From NCBI RefSeq assembly GCF_004570605.1, contig NZ_SPPB01000006.1, positions 1 through 54,953 of the forward strand: a stretch of DNA of 54,953 bases. The letters run 5' to 3'. This document shows positions 43,875 through 52,018 of the stretch, in pieces. Origin of the DNA: Granulicatella sp. WM01. GTDB lineage: Bacteria > Bacillota > Bacilli > Lactobacillales > Aerococcaceae. The position numbers and the translations under genes were made by a program. Within the stretch, counting starts at the first letter, position 1, and each line of letters begins with the position of its first letter. The notes beneath the pieces are model-generated. The model was not told the DNA's origin, did no database searches, and saw only the letters and a program-made list of their open reading frames with translations.

Positions 43875-45008
43875 ATGAGCGATAAAAATAATATAACAAA
43901 ACAATTCGAGATGAAAAAGCGAAGACAAGAACGTGAGAACGGCATAGCTAAAAGAATTACATGGATTATTGTGACGATTGTATTGTGTATTTTAATGGTT
44001 GTTGGTGTTAGTGTTTATCAACATATTCATTATAATTTACAACCGTATAATATAAAAGATAAACAAACTGTAGATGTCCAAGTGGAACAAGGCATGACTC
44101 TAAGCGAGTTGGCAGCTAAATTAGAAAATATGAAATTAATTCGTAGTGCAACATTGTTTAATTTATATTTAAAAACGAAAGATGTTGGATTACTTCAAGC
44201 AGGCCATTACTCATTTTCTCCTTCAATGACTTTAGATGAAATGATTGGAATAATTAAAGAAGGTGGTGCTAACAAAGCTATTGTGGCAACAATTTTAGTT
44301 AGAGAAGGTGAGCAAATTACTGATATTGCTCAAAATGTAGCTGATAAAACACCATTTACAAAAGACGAATTTTTAGATATGGTTAAAAATGAAGCCTTTG
44401 TTAAAGAACTTGTTGCAAAATATCCAGATTTATTGACAAGCATGAGCCAGACATCTCAACTAAAATATGCTTTAGAGGGGTATTTATTCCCAGCAACATA
44501 TAATTATTATGAAGGGGACACATTAAAAGATATTATTCAAAGTATGGTTGAAAAATCGGCAGTTGTCATACAACCGTATATCGCACAAATTAAAGATAAA
44601 GGTCTTAGTGTACACCAAGTGTTAACGATTGCCTCTCTAGCAGAAAAAGAAGGCGTAACAATGGAAGATCGTAAAAAAATTGTAGGTGTTTTCAATAACC
44701 GTTTATCTAATAATATGCCTTTACAATCAGATATTAGTATTTTGTATGCTTTAGGACAACATAAAGAACTTGTTACATTGTCAGATTTGGAAGTCGATTC
44801 ACCGTATAACTTGTATAAGCATACAGGATATGGGCCAGGACCTTTTAATTCACCTAGTGAACAAGCTATTATGGCAACTTTAAATCCAGAATCACATGAT
44901 TATTTATACTTTGTTGCAGATACAAAAACAGGACAGGTGTATTATTCAAAAACGTATGAAGAACATCAAGAGTTAGTGGAAAAATATGTTAACAACAAAG
45001 AAAATTAA
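43875..45008 (+). CDS. mltG: Endolytic murein transglycosylase MltG
   Basis: MltG cuts nascent peptidoglycan glycan strands at the membrane. The 377 residues have a charged cytoplasmic start, one membrane helix (about residues 30-52, [19 protein letters not shown]) and an extracellular YceG domain. That domain includes a LysM-like part ([20 protein letters not shown]) and the catalytic Glu in [22 protein letters not shown] near the end is a family signature. AGGTGG precedes the ATG. It is followed by udk, a frequent neighbour. Confidence 0.94.
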   Translation: MSDKNNITKQFEMKKRRQERENGIAKRITWIIVTIVLCILMVVGVSVYQHIHYNLQPYNIKDKQTVDVQVEQGMTLSELAAKLENMKLIRSATLFNLYLKTKDVGLLQAGHYSFSPSMTLDEMIGIIKEGGANKAIVATILVREGEQITDIAQNVADKTPFTKDEFLDMVKNEAFVKELVAKYPDLLTSMSQTSQLKYALEGYLFPATYNYYEGDTLKDIIQSMVEKSAVVIQPYIAQIKDKGLSVHQVLTIASLAEKEGVTMEDRKKIVGVFNNRLSNNMPLQSDISILYALGQHKELVTLSDLEVDSPYNLYKHTGYGPGPFNSPSEQAIMATLNPESHDYLYFVADTKTGQVYYSKTYEEHQELVEKYVNNKEN

Positions 45009-45043
45009 TACTGAGTGAAAACTCAACAGATAAGGAGAATATT

Positions 45044-45667
45044 GTGGTAAAAAAACCTATTGTTATCGGTGTGACAGGAGGCTCTGGAAGTGGCAAAACG
45101 TCTGTTAGTCGCCGCATTGTTGAAGCTTTTCCTGGTTTATCTATTTTATTATTAGAACAAGATGCGTATTATAAAGATCAAAGTCATTTAACATTTGAAG
45201 AACGTGTGAAAACGAATTATGATCATCCTTTAGCTTTTGATGGAGATTTACTTGTTAATGATCTGAAAAAACTTATTGCAGGTCAAGAAATTCAAAAACC
45301 AGTATATGATTATGTTCAACATACACGTAGTGCAGAAGTGATTAAGCAATTGCCTAAAGATGTAGTCATTTTAGAGGGATTATTTGTATTAGATGATCCA
45401 AAGTTAAGAGAACTTATGGATATTAAAATTTATGTAGATACAGATGATGATATTCGCATTATTCGTCGGATTAAACGTGATATGGAAGAAAGAGGACGTA
45501 GTTTGGATTCTATTATTACGCAATATTTGACACAAGTAAAACCAATGTATCATCAATTTATTGAACCGACTAAGAGATTGGCAGATATTATTATTCCAGA
45601 AGGTGGAAATAATCAAGTCGCCTTAGATTTAATTGTTACCAAAATTGCCAAAATTTTAGATTGTTAA
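45044..45667 (+). CDS. udk: Uridine/cytidine kinase
   Basis: This kinase phosphorylates uridine and cytidine in pyrimidine salvage. The 207 residues carry P-loop [12 protein letters not shown] (about 8-19), the [11 protein letters not shown] loop, the DHPLAFD substrate motif and [13 protein letters not shown]. The GTG start follows AAGGAG. greA, which often follows udk, is replaced here by folA, 28 bases downstream. Confidence 0.95.
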   Translation: MVKKPIVIGVTGGSGSGKTSVSRRIVEAFPGLSILLLEQDAYYKDQSHLTFEERVKTNYDHPLAFDGDLLVNDLKKLIAGQEIQKPVYDYVQHTRSAEVIKQLPKDVVILEGLFVLDDPKLRELMDIKIYVDTDDDIRIIRRIKRDMEERGRSLDSIITQYLTQVKPMYHQFIEPTKRLADIIIPEGGNNQVALDLIVTKIAKILDC

Positions 45668-45695
45668 GTGCGTATAATGGAAAGTAGGGATAAGA

Positions 45696-46181
45696 ATGAT
45701 TGCTTTTGTATGGGCAGAAGATAGCCGCGGTTTGATTGGTAAACAAAATGTATTGCCCTGGCATTTGCCAAATGATTTAAAATTTTTTAAACAAGTGACA
45801 ACAGGGCATACTATCGTTATGGGAAGAAAAACGTTTGATGGTATGGGGAAACGTCTGTTGCCTAAACGACAAACGATTGTGATGACTCAAGATAAGCATT
45901 ATGACGGAAATGGTGCAATAATATGCGATAATATTCAAGAAATTGTAACTTTAGCTAAAAACACAGACGTGTATGTGATTGGCGGCTCGCAAATATTTGA
46001 TTTATTTATGCCATACGTTGACAAATTATATCAAACTAAAATCCATCATACATTTGACGGTGATGCGTATATGGCAAAGATTGATTACACCCGATTTAAA
46101 AAAGTGTATGAGGAGCAAGGCGAGTTAGACGATAAAAATAAATATGCACATACGTTTTATATTTTTGAAAGACTTACATAA
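45696..46181 (+). CDS. folA: Dihydrofolate reductase
   Basis: Reduces dihydrofolate to tetrahydrofolate; target of trimethoprim. The 161 residues show the N-terminal core MIAFVWAEDSRGLIG, LPWHLPNDLKFFK with catalytic Asp, VMGRKTFDGMGKRLLPKRQT and VYVIGGSQIFDLFM. thyA, the usual partner, is not adjacent. The stop codon lies inside the left arm of a bidirectional terminator. Confidence 0.96.
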   Translation: MIAFVWAEDSRGLIGKQNVLPWHLPNDLKFFKQVTTGHTIVMGRKTFDGMGKRLLPKRQTIVMTQDKHYDGNGAIICDNIQEIVTLAKNTDVYVIGGSQIFDLFMPYVDKLYQTKIHHTFDGDAYMAKIDYTRFKKVYEEQGELDDKNKYAHTFYIFERLT

Positions 46182-46224
46182 AAACAAAGAAAAGGACTGT
46201 TTTTCAGTCCCTTTCTTTGTTTTT
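46180..46224. terminator. Bidirectional terminator between folA and the ECF S-component gene
   Basis: AAAAACAAAGAAAAGGACTG (46180-46199) pairs with CAGTCCCTTTCTTTGTTTTT (46205-46224), 20 bases with one mismatch and a T5 loop. It has A and T runs suited to both directions. It overlaps the folA stop and the last codons of the convergent gene. Confidence 0.92.
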
Positions 46225-46764
46225 ATCGTGAATTTGCAATGTAAATAGGATAGGTAAATATTTTTTCAAAGCAAAGTATAGAATTGGTACAAAAATAGCT
46301 GTTACTGCAGAGGTAATAAATGTATTAGTCATTGAGCTAAGTGCTAATCCGAATGCTGTAGAATTTCCAACAATCAAATAATTGGTAATCAGTTTACGGG
46401 TAAAAATAACAATGATTTTAACAATTCCAGCAAGCACACCTAAAGTGGCAATGTTTTTTAATGTATCTTTGTGCTGCACATGTGTATAAAATACATGTAA
46501 TGTCAAGATAACAATAATAGACTCTAATAAAGTAAAATGTACAGAAGTGATGTAATTGTTTAATAAATCAAAGATAAAAAAGCCAACACAAGCTGAAATC
46601 ATACCATAAGTGGTGCCTAATGCTAAAAAACTAATCACAACTAATGCATTTCCAAGGTGTACTATTGCAGGTGGGACTGGAATTTTAAAAAATGAAGTGC
46701 CTAAAAAAATGATGGCAGCAAAAAGTGCAGTATAAATTAATTGTCTAGTTTTATTTGGTGTCAT
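46204..46764 (-). CDS. ECF transporter S component, probably for vitamin B6
   Basis: This 186-residue membrane protein with about six helices is a substrate-capturing S component of an energy-coupling-factor importer. The N-terminus (RQLIYTALFAAIIFLGTSFF) carries the Ala/Leu-rich helix that contacts EcfT, and VHLGNALVVISFLALG matches the HLGNxxV segment seen in such S components. The gene overlaps the pyridoxal kinase gene by 14 bases, so pyridoxine or pyridoxal is the likely substrate (PdxU type). AAGGGGA precedes the ATG. The shared EcfA/EcfT module is not in this window. Confidence 0.85.
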   Translation of the reverse strand: MTPNKTRQLIYTALFAAIIFLGTSFFKIPVPPAIVHLGNALVVISFLALGTTYGMISACVGFFIFDLLNNYITSVHFTLLESIIVILTLHVFYTHVQHKDTLKNIATLGVLAGIVKIIVIFTRKLITNYLIVGNSTAFGLALSSMTNTFITSAVTAIFVPILYFALKKYLPILFTLQIHDKNKERD

Positions 46765-47593
46765 AATAATTCCCCTTTATAAGATGATGTAATTGATGAA
46801 GCTGTTTCTCAAAAATAATACCGTGCGTTATCTCACGATTTGACGCGCATGTGTCGTGTAGACAAGCTACAATAAAATCCAGAGCCATTTGGACTCCTTG
46901 AGGTAAAGGTATATGATGCAACGTAAAAGCTGCAATGAGCGCACTAAACATATCGCCGCTACCAAAAAAGTGATGTGGAATATATGAGGACGAACAGTAG
47001 TGACACTCTCCTTGATGTAAAAACATTGCTCCAATTGATTGCTTGTCAAAAGAAATTCCTGTAATAATAATGGTATCTACGTGTAACTGTGTATGAAGTG
47101 TTTCAAGAAGGTGTTGAATGTCTTCGTATGTATAGGTAGATAAGTAATTTCTATTAGCTAATAAACAGGCTTCTGTTAAATTCGGCATGATAATGTCGGC
47201 TTTTTGGCATAGACGAGCCATGTGCATAGGATACTCATTTGAAAAACCACGGTATAAATGTCCATTATCAGCCATAACAGGATCAACAATGAGCAACTGA
47301 TGTTTTGGAAGATGACTTAATAGATAGTCAATTTGTGCATCATCATTAAAATAGCCGGTTAAAATAGCATCAAATGATAAGTTTAATGTTTCCCAATGCT
47401 TGAGTATAGCACTCATATCATGTTGCAAAGTGCAACGGTAAGGGTTTGGAAAAGCCGTATGTGTAGATAAAAGAACACTAGGCAATAAACTTGTTTCAAT
47501 TTGACAGCTAGATAATAATGGTAAACTGGCTGAAATAGCAACTTTGCCAAATCCGGATAAGTCATTAATGAGTAAAAGTGACGGTAGTCTCAT
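46751..47593 (-). CDS. Pyridoxal/pyridoxine kinase family protein
   Basis: This 280-residue PfkB-like kinase of the PdxK/PdxY type has the opening LLINDLSGFGKVAISASLPL, LIVDPVMADNGHLY in the centre, IMPNLTEACLL, and a phosphate-binding loop FFGSGDMFSALIAA (GSGD in place of GTGD). It would trap imported vitamin B6 as the phosphate. Its ATG overlaps the stop of the GNAT gene (ATGA), and the S-component gene overlaps its 3' end. Hydroxymethylpyrimidine kinase is the main alternative, less likely from the SGFGK start. Confidence 0.87.
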   Translation of the reverse strand: MRLPSLLLINDLSGFGKVAISASLPLLSSCQIETSLLPSVLLSTHTAFPNPYRCTLQHDMSAILKHWETLNLSFDAILTGYFNDDAQIDYLLSHLPKHQLLIVDPVMADNGHLYRGFSNEYPMHMARLCQKADIIMPNLTEACLLANRNYLSTYTYEDIQHLLETLHTQLHVDTIIITGISFDKQSIGAMFLHQGECHYCSSSYIPHHFFGSGDMFSALIAAFTLHHIPLPQGVQMALDFIVACLHDTCASNREITHGIIFEKQLHQLHHLIKGNYYDTK

Positions 47594-48021
47594 AATGTTT
47601 TCTCCATATCGTGATGTAAAATATTGGCTTCTTCATATTCTTCTCCAACAATGTGGTACCCCAATTTTTCGTAAAATGGAATGGCATGATTTTGCGCCCC
47701 TAAAGTTAAACAAGTTAACTGTAAAGCAGAAGCGTAGCGTTCTATTTCACGTAAAAGCTGATGTCCAATGTTTTTTCCTCGGTGTGATGCTAAAATGGCA
47801 ACACGTTGTACTTTGCCTATAGTTTCACTTTTAAAGTATAAACGTGCAGTACCAATTGCTTGATGTTGGTCATACACAACAACGTAATGGCATTTATCTT
47901 CTAATGCGTCAATTTCTAAATCTGGATGAACGTGTTGCTCCTTAATAAAAACGGCTTCTCTAATGGAAAGAGAGTCATGATAAATAGGCGACTGTAAGTG
48001 TGTAGTCCATTTAAAATTCAT
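47590..48021 (-). CDS. GNAT family N-acetyltransferase
   Basis: This 143-residue GNAT of the ElaA/YjcF-like group has SIREAVFIKEQHVHP near the N-terminus, the acetyl-CoA loop VAILASHRGKNIGHQLL (R/Q-x-x-G-x-G/A form) and the C-terminal LGAQNHAIPFYEKLGYHIVG. The start was placed at 48021 after GAGGTG; an upstream in-frame ATG at 48057 lacks a ribosome binding site. It is the first gene of an operon with the pyridoxal kinase and ECF S component. The substrate is unknown. Confidence 0.87.
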   Translation of the reverse strand: MNFKWTTHLQSPIYHDSLSIREAVFIKEQHVHPDLEIDALEDKCHYVVVYDQHQAIGTARLYFKSETIGKVQRVAILASHRGKNIGHQLLREIERYASALQLTCLTLGAQNHAIPFYEKLGYHIVGEEYEEANILHHDMEKTL

Positions 48022-48060
48022 AAAACACCTCGCTTTTTTTATTGTTTTTATTCCCATTGA

Positions 48061-48092
48061 AGATAAGTTTGCTTATAAGGTTATGCTTATCT
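48061..48092. promoter_or_regulatory. Symmetric AGATAAG-CTTATAAG-CTTATCT array, possible operator
   Basis: AGATAAG (48061-48067) and CTTATCT (48086-48092) are perfect complements, and a CTTATAAG palindrome (48072-48079) lies between. It sits 40-70 bases upstream of the GNAT-pyridoxal kinase-ECF operon start. It may be an operator or a leader hairpin. No regulator gene is adjacent. Confidence 0.35.
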
Positions 48093-48237
48093 GGTAAATG
48101 GTGAAAACATTATCTTATTTAAAGCATTTTTAGTTTGACAATGTGCTTTTCATAATTACATCTATTATAATAAAAATTTACAATAAATGAAACTAGAATA
48201 TTTTGAAAGTGATGTGCTTTTTTTAATATATAAAATG

Positions 48238-48246
48238 TGATAGAAT
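48238..48246 (+). promoter_or_regulatory. Extended -10 promoter of the M42 peptidase operon
   Basis: TG-a-TAGAAT at 48238-48246 lies 35 bases before the ATG at 48282. The -35 is not clear. Confidence 0.45.
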
Positions 48247-48281
48247 AGTTAAGATAAAATATGAAGTATGAGGGATAACTT

Positions 48282-49358
48282 ATGGAAACTAAAATGTTTA
48301 AACGGATTAAAGAATTAACGGAGTTACAAAGTACAAGTGGCTTTGAACACAATGTTAGACAATATATGATTGAAAAAATGACACCTTTGGTAGACAGAAT
48401 TGAGCAAGATGGTTTAGGTGGTGTCTTTGGAATTAGAGAACATCAAGATAAACAGGCACCAAAAGTGATGGTTGCTGCACACATGGATGAAGTAGGCTTT
48501 ATGGTTTCTCAAATCACTGATAGAGGACTTTTTAAAGTCATTTCGTTAGGGGGATGGAACCCTTATGTTATTTCTGCACAACGCTTTACTTTGCAAACTT
48601 CAAAAGGCGATTATCCATGTGTATCCTCATCAATTCCACCACATTTATTACGTGGAACAAATGGACAATCTCAGGTATCTGTGGATAGCATTTTATTTGA
48701 TGCTGGATTTGAATCAAAAGAGGAAGCAGAAACTTTTGGTGTTAGACCAGGAGATACGATTGTACCATTAGTAGATACTATTTTAACGGCTAATGGAAAA
48801 CGTATTATATCTAAAGCATGGGATAATAGATATGGTTGTACAGTTGTTTTAGATGCCTTGGAAACGTTACAGAATACGAAATTGCCTAATACGTTGATTG
48901 CTGGAGCTAATGTGCAAGAAGAAGTAGGATTGCGTGGTGCAAAAGGATCAACAACAAAATTTAAACCGGACGTATTTTTTGCTGTAGATTGTTCAGCAGC
49001 AGATGATACAGTAACGACAAATGGGACTTTTGGGCATTTAGGAAAAGGAACATTATTGCGCTTGCAAGATCCAAGTTTTATTTTATTACGAGGTATGCGT
49101 GAATTTTTATTAGATATTGCTCATACACACCATATTCCGTACCAATATTTTGTGTCTAAAGGTGGAACAGATGCAGGTGCTGCACATCAGAGTCATTACG
49201 GTGTGCCAAGTGCAGTTATTGGCGTTGTGGCGCGTTATATTCATACACATCAGACTTTGTTTTCTATTGAAGATTATGAAGCTGCTAGAGAGTTACTCAT
49301 TCAAGTGATAAAAGCCTTGGATAGTAGTACATTGAATACCATTAAATCAATGAATTAG
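48282..49358 (+). CDS. M42 family glutamyl aminopeptidase / deblocking aminopeptidase
   Basis: This is a cytoplasmic two-metal aminopeptidase, usually a dodecamer. The 358 residues contain the metal and catalytic set AAHMDEVGF, WDNRYGC, QEEVGLRGA, AVDCSA and the C-terminal GGTDAGAAHQSHYGVPSAVIG. The FrvX/YsdC/PepA group is meant, not leucyl aminopeptidase PepA of M17. It leads a run with ytpR, an unknown gene and murC, as in many Firmicutes; the thioredoxin-like YtpP usually between is absent. Confidence 0.93.
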   Translation: METKMFKRIKELTELQSTSGFEHNVRQYMIEKMTPLVDRIEQDGLGGVFGIREHQDKQAPKVMVAAHMDEVGFMVSQITDRGLFKVISLGGWNPYVISAQRFTLQTSKGDYPCVSSSIPPHLLRGTNGQSQVSVDSILFDAGFESKEEAETFGVRPGDTIVPLVDTILTANGKRIISKAWDNRYGCTVVLDALETLQNTKLPNTLIAGANVQEEVGLRGAKGSTTKFKPDVFFAVDCSAADDTVTTNGTFGHLGKGTLLRLQDPSFILLRGMREFLLDIAHTHHIPYQYFVSKGGTDAGAAHQSHYGVPSAVIGVVARYIHTHQTLFSIEDYEAARELLIQVIKALDSSTLNTIKSMN

Positions 49359-49367
49359 GAGAAAATT

Positions 49368-49970
49368 ATGTTTTTAGCTTTTTACAATAAAGAACATGTT
49401 GGCGATACGTTACTATTGTTAGCAAAAGAAACAAATCATAGTGTGGAAACACAAAGCCATGGACAGATTACACGTATTTATGATAAACAAACACAAGAAA
49501 CATTAGCTTATAATATTTTTCATATTTCTGAGCATCTTCATTTAGATAAAACAGGATTTGTGACATTAAGTTGTGAACAAGTAGATGTAGTTAATCGGTT
49601 ATTGCAAGAGTCAGGATTCATGCCTATTACAGTAGATAATTCACCAAAATTTGTTATAGGACATGTTGATTCATGCATAGAGCATCCAGATTCTGATCAT
49701 TTGCATATTACACAAGTGTCAATTGGAGAAGACAAACCTCTCCAAATTGTTTGTGGTGCAGCAAATGTGAATCAAGGTCAGCTAGTTGTTGTTGCTAAGA
49801 TTGGTGCAGTTATGCCAAGCGGACTTATTATTTGGCCAGGAGAATTGCGTGGAGTAGAAAGTTGTGGAATGTTATGTTCAGCAAAAGAATTGGCTTTAGA
49901 AAATTATCCAAGTCAAAAAGGTATTTTAGTGTTGGAACAAGGTCAAGTTGGGCAATCTTTTTTTCAGTAG
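49368..49970 (+). CDS. ytpR: YtpR: tRNA-binding-domain protein
   Basis: This 200-residue protein has an N-terminal DUF4479-like domain (MFLAFYNKEHVGDTLLLLAK) and a C-terminal EMAP/OB-fold tRNA-binding domain. The latter runs from PKFVIGHVDSCIEHPDSDHL through LQIVCGAANVNQGQLVVVAK to GVESCGMLCSAKEL, as in the N-terminus of PheT. GGAG precedes the ATG, 9 bases after the peptidase stop. The molecular role of YtpR is not settled. Confidence 0.93.
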   Translation: MFLAFYNKEHVGDTLLLLAKETNHSVETQSHGQITRIYDKQTQETLAYNIFHISEHLHLDKTGFVTLSCEQVDVVNRLLQESGFMPITVDNSPKFVIGHVDSCIEHPDSDHLHITQVSIGEDKPLQIVCGAANVNQGQLVVVAKIGAVMPSGLIIWPGELRGVESCGMLCSAKELALENYPSQKGILVLEQGQVGQSFFQ

Positions 49971-49977
49971 GAGATAA

Positions 49978-50445
49978 ATGATGAAAGAATTTCCTAACTA
50001 TTTGATGAGCGAGGCAAATCAACAGTATAAAAGACAAAAACAGGAATCATTACCTAGTGTATCTGTTATTGCCTCATTAAAGACCACAACACATGATTAC
50101 CATGAACAAAAAAGACGAGTTTATCAAGAAAAAGAGTTGGCATCTTTAGAACAAAACCCTAGAAAACCTTTTATACCCAAAATATTGCCACCTTCATTAC
50201 AAGTAAATCGTCTTGAACAGGTTGATTATCATACTATAAAAGAAAGATTACGTTGGAGCGACAATGACGTGTTGCTATTTGATGAAAATCAATGTGTTTT
50301 ACATGAAAATTTAAAAATTATGTCGACCTCAGTTGAAGAAAAGACAACACATGTTAAACCAACTAAGCGAGGATTAAATCAATCTATGAACGGAATTTTA
50401 GAAAAAGAAATTTCTCCAAATCGCTATTTTAATAAGTCTAAATAA
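49978..50445 (+). CDS. Hydrophilic protein of unknown function between ytpR and murC
   Basis: This 155-residue, charged protein is unrecognised. Gln/Lys/Glu-rich stretches (QQYKRQKQES, YHEQKRRVYQEKELASLEQ) suggest disorder or a coiled coil. A more ordered centre (RKPFIPKILPPSLQVNRLEQ) is followed by a tail ending NRYFNKSK. GGAG precedes the ATG; the murC start is 15 bases after the stop. In many Firmicutes this slot holds the DNA translocase SftA/FtsK; the protein has no P-loop, so it could be an eroded N-terminal linker of that protein or an unrelated gene. Confidence 0.7.
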   Translation: MMKEFPNYLMSEANQQYKRQKQESLPSVSVIASLKTTTHDYHEQKRRVYQEKELASLEQNPRKPFIPKILPPSLQVNRLEQVDYHTIKERLRWSDNDVLLFDENQCVLHENLKIMSTSVEEKTTHVKPTKRGLNQSMNGILEKEISPNRYFNKSK

Positions 50446-50460
50446 GAGAGTGAAATTTAT

Positions 50461-51795
50461 ATGAATACAAATAAAATATATCATTTTACAGGCATTAAAG
50501 GTTCTGGAATGAGTGCCTTGGCACTTATTTTGCACGGAAAGGGAGAACGTGTGCAGGGAAGTGATAAACCTGATTACTTTTTTACACAAAAAGGATTGGA
50601 AGATGCACATATTCCGTTGTATGATTTCAATGAAGCAACATTAACTGAAAATCATATTGTTATTGCAGGAAATGCCTATTCTGATGAGCATGTTGAATTA
50701 GTTGCAGCTAAAAAAGCAGGAGCTGAAATTATTCGATACCATAATTTTTTAGGAGAACTTATCAAAAATTATACGAGTATTGCTGTAACGGGATCTCATG
50801 GAAAAACAACGACTACAGGATTGTTGTCACATGTGTTGAAAAAATTAAAACCGACCAGTTATTTAATTGGAGATGGGACAGGTTTTGGACACGAAAATGC
50901 AAATTATTTTGTACTAGAAGCCTGTGAGTATCGTAGACATTTTCATGCTTATAGTCCAGATTATGCCATCATGACTAATGTTGATTTTGATCATCCAGAT
51001 TATTATCACCATATTGAAGATGTGTATAATGCTTTTGAAACTTTTGCAACACAAGTTCAAAAAACAGTTGTGGCGTGCGGTGAGGATAAGTATTTAAAAC
51101 GCTTATCGCAGGTTAAAGATGTGTTTTATTATGGGTTTTCAGATGATAATCACATGGTTGCCAAACATATTCAAAGAGATACACAAGGAGCAACTTTTGA
51201 TGCGTATGTGAATGGAACATTGTACGGAACGTTTTATGTGCCAGTTTATGGGCAGCATAACGTATTGAATACTTTGGCAGTCATTTCGATATGTTATTTA
51301 GAAGGATTTAGTGCTGAAGAAGTGGCTGATGCCATTCGTACATTTTCAGGTGTAAAACGTCGTTTTTCTGAAAAAACAGTAGGCGATATTACAGTTATTG
51401 ATGATTATGCACATCATCCTTCAGAAATTTTTGCAACTTTAGATGCTATTCATCAAAAATATCCTGAAAAAGAGGTTGTTGTTGTTTTTCAACCACACAC
51501 TTTTACACGTACGGTCGCTTTACTAGAAGAATTTGCAGAAGTCCTATCTGTTGCGGACACAGTCTATTTATGTGAAATTTTTGCATCAGCAAGAGAAAAA
51601 GAGGGGAATATTACTATTCAAGATTTAGCTGATAAAATTACAAAAGAAGTGAATATTTTAGATAGCAAAAATCTATCAAAATTATTGAATTATCATGATG
51701 CAGTTATTGCTTTTATGGGTGCTGGAGATGATGTTTACACAATTTCTCAACAATATGTCAATTTACTAGGGGAATTGCAGTTAAATAAACAATAA
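50461..51795 (+). CDS. murC: UDP-N-acetylmuramate--L-alanine ligase
   Basis: MurC adds L-alanine to UDP-MurNAc, the first peptide step of murein synthesis. The 444 residues start with the Rossmann region YHFTGIKGSGMSALALILHG, carry the ATP loop VTGSHGKTTTTGL (about 109-121), the Mur ligase LEACEYRRHFHAYSPDYAI and VIDDYAHHPSEI, and end with the third domain. The length is typical. It is the last gene before two terminator-like hairpins. Confidence 0.96.
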   Translation: MNTNKIYHFTGIKGSGMSALALILHGKGERVQGSDKPDYFFTQKGLEDAHIPLYDFNEATLTENHIVIAGNAYSDEHVELVAAKKAGAEIIRYHNFLGELIKNYTSIAVTGSHGKTTTTGLLSHVLKKLKPTSYLIGDGTGFGHENANYFVLEACEYRRHFHAYSPDYAIMTNVDFDHPDYYHHIEDVYNAFETFATQVQKTVVACGEDKYLKRLSQVKDVFYYGFSDDNHMVAKHIQRDTQGATFDAYVNGTLYGTFYVPVYGQHNVLNTLAVISICYLEGFSAEEVADAIRTFSGVKRRFSEKTVGDITVIDDYAHHPSEIFATLDAIHQKYPEKEVVVVFQPHTFTRTVALLEEFAEVLSVADTVYLCEIFASAREKEGNITIQDLADKITKEVNILDSKNLSKLLNYHDAVIAFMGAGDDVYTISQQYVNLLGELQLNKQ

Positions 51796-51803
51796 GATGA
51801 TAT

Positions 51804-51832
51804 GGCGAAAGAGTATTTCTTTCGTCCTTTTA
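51804..51832 (+). terminator. First terminator after murC
   Basis: GGCGAAAGA (51804-51812) pairs with TCTTTCGTC (51818-51826), one G-T pair, 5-base loop, followed by CTTTTAT. Confidence 0.82.
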
Positions 51833-51895
51833 TAAATGTATGCTTATTAAAGCATGTATAATCTGAATGATTGTTCTAGTTAACTGTAATAATAA

Positions 51896-51924
51896 AATGG
51901 AGTAAATACTCTCCATTATTTTTT
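51896..51924 (+). terminator. Second terminator-like hairpin after murC
   Basis: AATGGAG (51896-51902) pairs with CTCCATT (51911-51917), followed by ATTTTTTAG. Sequence and stem resemble the acpP terminator at 22885. Confidence 0.72.
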
Positions 51925-51982
51925 AGGAGATATAAAATGTTCTGTGGGGTGCAGGAAAAAATAATAGCAGATATTTATGATA

Positions 51983-51991
51983 TGCTATAGT
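51983..51991 (+). promoter_or_regulatory. Extended -10 promoter of polA
   Basis: TG-c-TATAGT at 51983-51991, 27 bases before the chosen polA start. Its position inside the longer open frame (from 51977) argues that the frame's first ATG is not the start codon. Confidence 0.5.
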
Positions 51992-52018
51992 TATGAGATA
52001 AGATATAAGGAGGATGCC

